Assembly (NCBI GenBank): GCA_902778055.1
Contig: CACYWL010000004.1
Coordinates: 406 to 64,405 of the forward strand
Source of the DNA: an uncultured Eubacteriales bacterium
GTDB lineage: Bacteria; Bacillota; Clostridia; Christensenellales; Aristaeellaceae
Reading direction: 5' to 3'
DNA: 64,000 nucleotides
Under the pieces are notes generated by a model. The model had not been told where the DNA came from. It was given only the letters and a program-made list of their open reading frames with translations, and did not search any database. Every line of letters starts with the position of its first letter. Position 1 is the first letter of the stretch. Positions 35,704-43,252 of the stretch are shown in pieces. The position numbers and the translations under genes are program-made.

Positions 35704-36231
35704 ATGGCTACCGGCGAACGTATCCGTTTCTTCCGAACATTACGGGGGATGACGCAAAAGTATTTGGGCCTTCTTCTGGGGTTTCCGGAGAGCTCGGCCG
35801 ATGTGAGACTTGCCCAGTATGAATCCGAGGATCGCACACCCAAGGCAGATCTGACCGGGCAGATGGCGGAAGCGCTGGACGTTTCTCCCAAGGCCATCGC
35901 CGTGCCGGACATCGATACCATGGACGGCTTGATGCACACGCTTTTTGCCTTGGAAGACCGAAAGCTTCTTCGTATCACCAACGCGGATGGTTTGATCTGT
36001 CTGCGCGCCGAGATTTTTGATGGCGGCATCCATGCAGCTGATCTGGAGCAACGTCTCCGGGCCTGGCAGGAACAATCCGCCAAGCTGGTTGCCGGTGAAA
36101 TCACCAAAGAGGCGTACGACCGCTGGCGGTATCACTACCCTGATTTCGATGATACGCGAATCCATGCTGCCGTTCCGCCGGAAGCGCCCGCCAAGCGCAA
36201 ACGCGGCCGGAAGCCAAAGCCGAAAGCCTGA
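35704..36231 (+). CDS. XRE-family HTH regulator of the mobile element
   Basis: 175 residues from the ATG at 35704 with AGAGGTG upstream; the frame is open from 35590 but unsupported there. An N-terminal HTH (MATGERIRFFRTLRGMTQKY, then RLAQYESEDRTPKAD) is followed by a helical region and a basic tail (AKRKRGRKPKPKA). It is divergent from xis-int, like the repressors of integrative elements. It probably controls the adjacent consensus promoter. Confidence 0.85.
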   Translation: MATGERIRFFRTLRGMTQKYLGLLLGFPESSADVRLAQYESEDRTPKADLTGQMAEALDVSPKAIAVPDIDTMDGLMHTLFALEDRKLLRITNADGLICLRAEIFDGGIHAADLEQRLRAWQEQSAKLVAGEITKEAYDRWRYHYPDFDDTRIHAAVPPEAPAKRKRGRKPKPKA

Positions 36232-36247
36232 AAGAATGAACATAAAG

Positions 36248-36292
36248 AAAGCCCTCCGCTTGTGGAAGATTTCCTCCACAGCGAAGGGCTTT
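36248..36292 (+). terminator. Terminator of the XRE gene
   Basis: AAAGCCCTCCGC pairs with GCGAAGGGCTTT, with an inner TGTGGA/TCCACA extension and a T-run at the end. It can act in both directions. Confidence 0.8.
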
Positions 36293-36471
36293 TGAACAGG
36301 CTATTTTCACAGAGGGTGATAACCGGGAAGCGCTTTTCTCACCTCCACTCCAAAGCCACCAGCGCAGTTTCCTGTAAAGACGGCTTTGGAGATGGTTATC
36401 ATTTTGTTATCAGAGGCGGTTTGGACTGGGCCAAAACGCTTGTGCCGCAAGGCTTTTCGCCTTTACAGCGG

Positions 36472-36483
36472 TCATTCCCACTC
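36472..36483. other. attB-like site at the guaA 3' end
   Basis: TCATTCCCACTC includes the guaA stop codon. The same 12-mer occurs at 4913-4924 and 244-255. A TTATCATTTTGTTATCA arm motif lies 57-73 bp to its left and is shared with the tails of both island-end repeats. Confidence 0.65.
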
Positions 36484-37452
36484 GATCGTGGCGACGGGCT
36501 TGGGAGAAAGATCGTAGAGAACACGGTTGACGCCCTTGACTTCGGCCAGAATCCGGTTCGTGATTTTGCCGAGCAGCGCGTAGGGGATCTCCTCAATGGT
36601 GGCGGAGGTGGCATCCACGCTGTTGACGGCCCGGAGAATGACCGGCCAGTCCCAGGTGCGTTTATTGTCCTTGATCCCGGTGGACTTCAGATCCGGCACC
36701 ACGGTGAAATACTGCCAGACCTTTCCCTGAAGGCCGGCGGCGGCAAATTCCTCCCGCAGAATCGCGTCGGACTCGCGAACCGCTTCCAGACGATTCCGGG
36801 TGATGGCACCGACACAGCGGACACCGAGACCGGGGCCGGGGAAGGGCTGGCGGTAGACCATGCCGTCCGGCAGACCGAGGGCCTTGCCGACGACACGGAC
36901 CTCATCCTTGTACAGGAACTTGACGGGCTCCACAAGCTCGAAATCCAGTTCGGGAGGCAGTCCGCCAACATTGTGGTGGCTCTTGACCCCGTCGGACTCG
37001 AGAATGTCGGGATAGATGGTTCCCTGAGCCAGGAAACGGATGCCGTCCTGCTTGGCGGCTTCCTCGGCAAAGACATCGATGAACTCCTTGCCGATGATCT
37101 TCCGCTTCTGTTCGGGATCGGAAACGCCGGCCAGCTTGTCCAGGAAGCGGTCCACAGCGTCCACGTAGATCAGGTTCGCGTTCAACTGATTGCGGAAAAC
37201 TTCGATGACCTGCTCCGGCTCTCCCTTGCGCAGCAGGCCGTGGTTCACGTGAACGGCGACCAGGTTCTGCCCGATGGCCCGGATCAGGAGTGCCGCGCAG
37301 ACCGAGCTGTCCACGCCGCCGGAAAGAGCGAGCAGCACCTTGCTGTCTCCAACCTGGGCACGGATGGCCTTGACCTGTTCTTCAATAAAGGCTTCCGCCA
37401 GAGAGGGGGTCGTGATCCGTTCGAGGGTTTCAGGACGCTTGTTGGAATCCAT
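36472..37452 (-). CDS. guaA: GMP synthase, ATP-PPase subunit only
   Basis: 326 residues covering only the C-terminal half of a usual 510-525-residue GMP synthase. The PP-loop SGGVDSS is at residues 44-50, followed by AVHVNHGLLR, KSHHNVGGLP, RQPFPGPGLGVR and the dimerization end KPVATIEWE. It makes GMP from XMP. The glutaminase domain is absent, as in split archaeal-type enzymes. No glutaminase gene is seen in the window, so the amidotransferase partner must lie elsewhere, or free ammonia is used. The start has GGAGG upstream. The gene's 3' end is the integration site. Confidence 0.92.
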   Translation of the reverse strand: MDSNKRPETLERITTPSLAEAFIEEQVKAIRAQVGDSKVLLALSGGVDSSVCAALLIRAIGQNLVAVHVNHGLLRKGEPEQVIEVFRNQLNANLIYVDAVDRFLDKLAGVSDPEQKRKIIGKEFIDVFAEEAAKQDGIRFLAQGTIYPDILESDGVKSHHNVGGLPPELDFELVEPVKFLYKDEVRVVGKALGLPDGMVYRQPFPGPGLGVRCVGAITRNRLEAVRESDAILREEFAAAGLQGKVWQYFTVVPDLKSTGIKDNKRTWDWPVILRAVNSVDATSATIEEIPYALLGKITNRILAEVKGVNRVLYDLSPKPVATIEWE

Positions 37453-37608
37453 GGCTTTCCTCCGATTTTTTTATTCACGGGATCAGGGGAGCTGCGCCCT
37501 GCGGGTTTCCCGTGTGGAACGGGCAGGGCGGGAAAAGGAAATCATTGCCGGACGGCAGGACACGGGGAAACACAGGGGAAGAAAAGGAGAGAAAGAACCG
37601 ACGGATAA

Positions 37609-39105
37609 TCAGCGGTCAAACTCCCTGAGAACGGCTTCACCCATTCCCTCAATCTCACATTCGGCCTTATGCCGGATCGGGAGATCCTTCAGACGGCGCA
37701 CCTGATCGGGCATGGGAACTCCGGAACGCTTCTCAAGCTCGGCGCTGCAGGCGAAGGGATCCAGACCTTCGGAAACCCCGGCGCCGGCGATGCCTGTCAG
37801 CACATCCCGGGCGAACTTGTAGGGGCTGGCCGTGGAGACCAGCACGGTGGGGGTGCCGTCCTGCTTCGTCTGTCGGTATTCCCGGAGAACAGAGGAGGCG
37901 ACGGCCGTGTGGGTATCCATCAGATAACGGTTCTCCCGGAAGCGGCGCCCGATTTCATCCAGCGTGGCGATATCGTCGGCACAACCGCCCCAGAAGAGGC
38001 TTTCCAGCCATTCCCGCCGCTGGTCTCCCACGCTGTAGGAGCCGCACTCCTTCAGGGTCCGCATCCATGTTTTGACCAGTTCGCCGTCCCGGTCGGCCGC
38101 CTCGAAAAGGAGACGCTCCAGGTTGCTGGAGACCAGAATGTCCATGCTGGGGCTCATGGTCTTGAAGAAGATCCGGTGGGTTGAATAGGTTCCGGAGGCA
38201 AAGAAATCCGTCAGCACCTTGTTGCGGTTGCTGGCACAGATCAGCCGGCCGATGGGAAGTCCCATCTGATGCGCATAATAGGCGGCCAGAATATTGCCGA
38301 AGTTGCCGGTCGGAACACAGAAATTGACGGGATCCCCGCAGACAATGGCCCGCCGGGCAACCAGGTCGGCATAGGCTGAGAAATAATAGACCACCTGAGG
38401 AACCAGACGGCCGAAGTTGATCGAATTGGCGGAAGAAAGCACCTTTCCGCGGGCGTTCATCTCCGCGGCAAAGTCCGGGGAGCTGAAAAGCTCCTTGACA
38501 CCGGTCTGCGCATCGTCGAAATTGCCCTTCACGGCGATCACATGGGTATTGTTTCCTCCGGTGGTCACCATCTGAAGACGCTGCACGTCGCTGACCCCAT
38601 CGAGAGGGTAGAAGACGGTGCAGCTGGTGCCGGGCACATCACGGAAGCCCTCCAGCGCGGCCTTTCCGGTATCCCCGCTGGTCGCGACGAGAATGGAGAC
38701 CTCCCGGTTTTCCCCGTTCTTGCGCGCGCTGAGCGTGGTCAGATGCGGGAGAAGCTGGAGCGCCATATCCTTGAAGGCCAGGGTCGGCCCGTGAAAGAGC
38801 TCCAGAATCCAGGTATTTTCATCCAGAGGCTTCAGCGGCGCGACCGCGGGATCGTCAAAACGATCCCCGCCATAGGCGGCGGTGACGGCCGCCTCAATTT
38901 CCGCCGGAGAGAAATCCTCCAGAAACAGCCGGAGAATCTCTGAGGCACGGCGGGCATAGGGCAGCTGGGACAGGCTGACGATTTTTTCGGGAGAAACCTG
39001 CGGGAACATGGCGGGCACATACAGCCCGCCGTCCGGCGCGAGGCCGCGGAGAATCGCCTGACTTGCGGTCACGCAGCTTCCTCCGCGCGTGGAAAAAAAC
39101 GACAT
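37609..39105 (-). CDS. thrC: Threonine synthase
   Basis: 498 residues from the ATG at 39105 (GGAAGGTG upstream), typical for class II threonine synthases. It begins MSFFSTRGG; the PLP-binding Lys is in FHGPTLAFKDMALQ, and the phosphate-binding loop is VATSGDTGKAALEGF. It converts O-phosphohomoserine to threonine. The P-loop gene ends 109 bp upstream on the same strand, and a GC-rich hairpin in the gap has no clear T-run, so cotranscription is possible. No T-box leader was recognised. Confidence 0.95.
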   Translation of the reverse strand: MSFFSTRGGSCVTASQAILRGLAPDGGLYVPAMFPQVSPEKIVSLSQLPYARRASEILRLFLEDFSPAEIEAAVTAAYGGDRFDDPAVAPLKPLDENTWILELFHGPTLAFKDMALQLLPHLTTLSARKNGENREVSILVATSGDTGKAALEGFRDVPGTSCTVFYPLDGVSDVQRLQMVTTGGNNTHVIAVKGNFDDAQTGVKELFSSPDFAAEMNARGKVLSSANSINFGRLVPQVVYYFSAYADLVARRAIVCGDPVNFCVPTGNFGNILAAYYAHQMGLPIGRLICASNRNKVLTDFFASGTYSTHRIFFKTMSPSMDILVSSNLERLLFEAADRDGELVKTWMRTLKECGSYSVGDQRREWLESLFWGGCADDIATLDEIGRRFRENRYLMDTHTAVASSVLREYRQTKQDGTPTVLVSTASPYKFARDVLTGIAGAGVSEGLDPFACSAELEKRSGVPMPDQVRRLKDLPIRHKAECEIEGMGEAVLREFDR

Positions 39106-39213
39106 AACGCATTCACCTTCCGTCATGAATTGAAGACGGGCGGCATCCATTCGGAGCCGCCCCTCTTCTCAGAAAGATCCTCTTTGCGCAGCGAAGGCGC
39201 CGCACAGGAAGCA

Positions 39214-39624
39214 TCAGATGAGATACTGCTTCAGAAAATCGGGCAGCTCTTCCGGCGCGGCGCTGACACTGAGCACAAAATCCACATGATGCTTTGCGCC
39301 CAGGTCGGCGAGCAGGCTGACCACCGGCTCGGTGTTAGCCAGCTCCGTCCTGCAGAGCTTCAGGAAAGCGTCGATGAAAATGGTTCCGACATCGTAATTG
39401 GAACTGAGAATGCCGCAGAGGAAACCGATGAACATATCCGTCGTGCTGACATGATAGTCGGAAGCATTAATGAAACGGACCTTATGGTCCACATCGTACA
39501 TATAGCGATTGTCATCATCAAGGAAGATGACATCATGCACCGCTTCGCGGGCTGTTGTGTTTGTCAGGTCAATAAGGCGCTTGGTTTTCCCGGAACCCTT
39601 GTTGCCTGCGATAACCTGTATCAT
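39214..39624 (-). CDS. Small P-loop NTPase, conserved unknown
   Basis: A 136-residue protein with Walker A GNKGSGKT (residues 7-14) and probable acidic motifs in DVIFLDDDNRYMYD and GTIFIDAFLK. No further domain is visible. Similar stand-alone proteins occur in Clostridia with no known role. The start has AAGGAGG nine bases upstream. It sits between addB and thrC on the same strand. Confidence 0.8.
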   Translation of the reverse strand: MIQVIAGNKGSGKTKRLIDLTNTTAREAVHDVIFLDDDNRYMYDVDHKVRFINASDYHVSTTDMFIGFLCGILSSNYDVGTIFIDAFLKLCRTELANTEPVVSLLADLGAKHHVDFVLSVSAAPEELPDFLKQYLI

Positions 39625-39659
39625 GGGGATCGACCTCCTTGTCAGTAATGCTGAATGAA

Positions 39660-42600
39660 TTATAGCCTATTTTCCTCCTTTGCGCAACGGTTTTGTTGCA
39701 ACAGGGATTTCCCGACATCCTGAAAGGAGAATCCCTTTGGCAGAGGCCGCTCATCCTCCCGCCGCTTCGGACAGACGGAGGCATACTCGCAGTAGCTGCA
39801 GGGAGACCTCTGCTCCGAAACGGAGGGGGAGGCCGAAATGGCCCCGGAGCGGATGCCTCCGCAGATCTCCTCCGCCTTTTTCACGGCAGCGTCCATGAGT
39901 CCCCGGAGCGTCTCCGGAGGAAGCGCCCAGGAGGCGGATTTGGAAATGCTTCCGTCCTGATTGAACGCCTTCGGAAGGGAGAAGGGCGAAATATCCCGGT
40001 CCATGGCGCGAAGGACATTTTCCTCGGCGAGGACGACACCCTTCAGCTGAACCTCCTTCAGCCGCTTTTCCTCTGCCGCCTCCGGGGAGGGGGCGTCCAC
40101 GTCCCGATCCTGCACCGGGAAGTAAAGGGCTCCGGCAGGGAGAGCCCCCGGCCTGCCCCGCAGCGCAGCCTGCAGATAGATCATCAGCTGCAGCTGCTCT
40201 CCCGAATCCATTCGGGCGGGATCCAGCGTTTTTTCGCTGCTCTTCAGATCCAGCACCCTCAGATAGTCGGCGTCCGGTCCGTGATACAAGTCCAGCCGGT
40301 CGATGGTTCCCTGCAGCGCAATCTGATGCCCGTCCTCCAGATTCAGGATGAGCGGAGGCAGACCGCCGGGTACGCCGAACTCCATCTCCGTCCCCAGAGG
40401 CTGAAAGTCGGCGTTGGAGGCGAAACGGGTCAGGACCGAGGCGGCGTGACGGACGCGGCGGAGATATTCCTCCCCCTGCCACCGGCCCAGGGCGCTTTCC
40501 CGGAGCGGCCCCTCCTCCCAGGACTGGGTCAGCTGATCCAGAATGGCTTCCATCAGGGCGGAAGCCCTGTCCGCGTCCAGATGCGGCCATTCCGGCTCCC
40601 GGACCGCCCGGTCCATGTACTGCTGGAGCGCCAGATGAAAGAAGTCTCCCGCATCCCCCGCGGTAAAGACAAAGCTGCGGGGAAGAAGGGGCCTCAGGCC
40701 GTATTTCAGAAAATGCCGGTAAGGGCAGGAGGCGAAGCACTCCAGCCGGCTGATGGAGACGCGCCCGGCCCGGAAAAGCCGGACGGCCGTTTCTGCAGGA
40801 ATTTTCCTGGGCGAGGGAGGATCCAGCAGCGGGGCAAGCATCCGACGGGCCTCGGGCCCTGTGTCCCCGTCCCGGAGGAGCAGACGGAGCGCGTCCTTCC
40901 AGTCGGGGGAGAGATCCGGAAGCTCTCCGGAATAAAGCCCGCGGAGCAGAGGCCCCAGCCCCTCCAGCGCGAGGGAGGGACAGTCCGGCCGGAAGGGCAG
41001 GCCGGTGTCCGCCAGGCCGCCCCGGGCCTTCAAAAGCGGGAAAAGCCTGCGAAGCTCGGCGACGGGTTCGCCCGGAAGCTGGGCAGAGCCGCTCTCATCC
41101 CGCAGACAGAAGCTGACAAAGAGCCTTTTTTCCGGCAGGGAGAAGGTGCGCACATAATCGGAACGGGCAAGCATGCCAAGCTGGCCGTGATCCATGCCGA
41201 CGCTTTTGCCGGTCAGATCCCGGACGGCGCGGCGCTCCGTGTCCGAAAACAGGGAAACGGGCTGAATGTTCATGACACCTTCATTCATGCCGGGGAGAAC
41301 CAGCGCTTCCGTCCTTCCGGGCAGCATATGCCCGATTTCTCCGACGGGAACGCCCTCCTCCGTTTCCGGCAGCGCGGAGAGGGAAGCCCTTTCCAGAGCG
41401 CCGGAAATCAGCTGGGAAACCTCCCGGAGGGAGACCTTCCGATCCCCCAGGAGCGAGACAAACTGATCCAGCAGCTTCATCAGCAGCTCCCAGACCTGAC
41501 GGTCGATGACCGCTTCGGAGGCGTGGCCGCTGTTTTCCAGCAGCTGCCTGCGTTCCTGAAGCTGTTCATAGACGCCCTCCTCCCGGAGAAAACGGTAGAG
41601 CGCCAGAGCGGATTCCCGGCCGTTCGGAGCCTGCCGCAAAGCGTCGTGAAGGCGGTCCAGCGGCGCGAGCAGACGAAGACGGAGCGCCTCGGCCTCCCCG
41701 GCCTCCTCTCCCCGGGTAAAGGGACGGCGCCACCGGCTGCGGGCGATCCCCCAGGCCAGGACGTATTCCGTCAGATGCGCGCCCTCCTCCGGGGAAAGCA
41801 CGCCAAAGCCGGAGGAAGCCATCTCCAGCAGAAGATCGGTATCGTATCCCCGGGCGACGCAGGCCAGCGCGGAGGAAAACAGTCGGGCAGCGCCGTGACG
41901 GGCGACCTCCTCCTTCCGGCTGATGAAAAATGGGATCCCATGGCGGGAAAAGGCGGCCAGCAGGGAGGACAGCCCCTGGAAGGAACGGGGAAGCGCGACG
42001 GCCATCCGGCTCCAGGCAATGCCCTCCTCATGCCACGCGCGCAGCACGGAGACGACGGCCAGGGATTCGCCGGTCGGATGCGGCGCCGCATAAAGAGTCA
42101 GCGCGGGCGACGGATCGCCGGGAAAGGTTTCATTCCCCTCGCAGAAAAGATGACGGGACAGGAACCCAAGAGCATCCTCCGGAGCCGGCGGAACCGGATC
42201 CGGATATTCGAGACGGACGGTATGGCCCTGCTCCCGCAGGGCGGACGTCAATTTCAGGGCGCTGTCGCGCTGCGTGCGGAAAATCCGGGCGGAGGGGGAG
42301 GAGGGATCGGACATGGTCAGCAGAACGCTGACGCTCCGGCAGACTTCGGCGGAGGAGAGAATCAGATCCCTCAGATCGGGCCGGAGGGTATCGAAGCCGT
42401 ACACGTAAAGATCCGTCCCCTGCCACATGCCGCTGGAGGCCAGGCGGGCGCAGAGATCGCGCCAGGAGAGGACAGGATCGGCGAACCGGTCCGACAGGAG
42501 GGCCTCATAGCTTCTCATGATCCGGCTCAGATCCAGATATTTGGCCCTCTGCGCGCCGCCCCTTCCGGCGGAGGCCAGCTCCTCCAGCACCTCCGGCGTC

Positions 42601-42995
42601 AGCTGCTCCTCCTGCAGCTCGCGCAGCGTCTGATCCATCCGGGGAACCGCGCCGTAGAGGCTGCCGAGCCGCTGATAATAGACGAGATCCTTTTCACAGG
42701 CATACAGCGCCCGATGAATCGCCATGGCCCGGCCGGTGTCGTCCAGCTCATCCCGCCCGCTGGAACCGGCGGTCTCCCGGACCATGGTTTTCAGGCGGGA
42801 GGGGCTGATCACGTCCAGATTCAGCAGACCGGGAAGATGCATGCCGGTCAGCAGATCGCGCTCGGTCTGCAGCGTGTACTGCTCCGGAACAAAGACCACG
42901 GCTGTCCGGCCGTCCTTCCGGCCCTCCGAGAGACGGGAAAAAAGCCAGGCGCGCTGCTGCCCGGCATCCGCGCCGAGAATCCGGATTTCAGACAT
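39660..42995 (-). CDS. addB: AddB-like helicase-nuclease subunit
   Basis: About 1111 residues from the ATG at 42995 (AAGGAGG upstream). Family marks are AVVFVPEQYTLQTERDLL near residue 38, and the C-terminal PD-(D/E)XK nuclease with YLRVLDLKSSEK. Four cysteines of the Fe-S staple are visible: one in SCPYRHFLKYG and three in CSYCEYASVC. AddAB processes double-strand ends for recombination. Two oddities: the N-terminal Walker A of typical AddB is degenerate here (GADAGQQRAW), and no addA follows; a small P-loop gene and thrC lie downstream instead. Confidence 0.88.
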   Translation of the reverse strand: MSEIRILGADAGQQRAWLFSRLSEGRKDGRTAVVFVPEQYTLQTERDLLTGMHLPGLLNLDVISPSRLKTMVRETAGSSGRDELDDTGRAMAIHRALYACEKDLVYYQRLGSLYGAVPRMDQTLRELQEEQLTPEVLEELASAGRGGAQRAKYLDLSRIMRSYEALLSDRFADPVLSWRDLCARLASSGMWQGTDLYVYGFDTLRPDLRDLILSSAEVCRSVSVLLTMSDPSSPSARIFRTQRDSALKLTSALREQGHTVRLEYPDPVPPAPEDALGFLSRHLFCEGNETFPGDPSPALTLYAAPHPTGESLAVVSVLRAWHEEGIAWSRMAVALPRSFQGLSSLLAAFSRHGIPFFISRKEEVARHGAARLFSSALACVARGYDTDLLLEMASSGFGVLSPEEGAHLTEYVLAWGIARSRWRRPFTRGEEAGEAEALRLRLLAPLDRLHDALRQAPNGRESALALYRFLREEGVYEQLQERRQLLENSGHASEAVIDRQVWELLMKLLDQFVSLLGDRKVSLREVSQLISGALERASLSALPETEEGVPVGEIGHMLPGRTEALVLPGMNEGVMNIQPVSLFSDTERRAVRDLTGKSVGMDHGQLGMLARSDYVRTFSLPEKRLFVSFCLRDESGSAQLPGEPVAELRRLFPLLKARGGLADTGLPFRPDCPSLALEGLGPLLRGLYSGELPDLSPDWKDALRLLLRDGDTGPEARRMLAPLLDPPSPRKIPAETAVRLFRAGRVSISRLECFASCPYRHFLKYGLRPLLPRSFVFTAGDAGDFFHLALQQYMDRAVREPEWPHLDADRASALMEAILDQLTQSWEEGPLRESALGRWQGEEYLRRVRHAASVLTRFASNADFQPLGTEMEFGVPGGLPPLILNLEDGHQIALQGTIDRLDLYHGPDADYLRVLDLKSSEKTLDPARMDSGEQLQLMIYLQAALRGRPGALPAGALYFPVQDRDVDAPSPEAAEEKRLKEVQLKGVVLAEENVLRAMDRDISPFSLPKAFNQDGSISKSASWALPPETLRGLMDAAVKKAEEICGGIRSGAISASPSVSEQRSPCSYCEYASVCPKRREDERPLPKGFSFQDVGKSLLQQNRCAKEENRL

Positions 42996-43099
42996 GGCTC
43001 CGTCCCTCCTTCCGTCCAAAGCAGACCCGGCCGCTCCTCGGCGCCGGGACGCGGCGCAGGGAAGCGGGCCGGAAAAAATACTCCTTCTTGGACGGACCG

Positions 43100-43128
43100 A
43101 TTGTACCATCGGCACCGAAAGATCACAA
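43100..43128 (-). promoter_or_regulatory. addB promoter
   Basis: On the minus strand TTGTGA (43123-43128), a 17-bp spacer and TACAAT (43100-43105). Confidence 0.6.
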
Positions 43129-43134
43129 GAAATA

Positions 43135-43163
43135 TTGCACCCAGTTTACAAAATTGTTATAAT
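43135..43163 (+). promoter_or_regulatory. Promoter of the DUF3048 gene
   Basis: TTGCAC (43135-43140), 17 bp, then TATAAT (43158-43163), back to back with the addB promoter. Confidence 0.7.
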
Positions 43164-43252
43164 CTGAAGCAAATGGCCGGGGAACCCCGTGCCGCAGGAC
43201 AGCGAGGAGGGCGGAGGCCTTCCGGAAATCAACGGAATACGGAGGAATCAAC

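Noticed and set aside
37453..37608. Guanine riboswitch before guaA
   Set aside because: I found no conserved purine-riboswitch core in the gap; only an ordinary Shine-Dalgarno site is visible.
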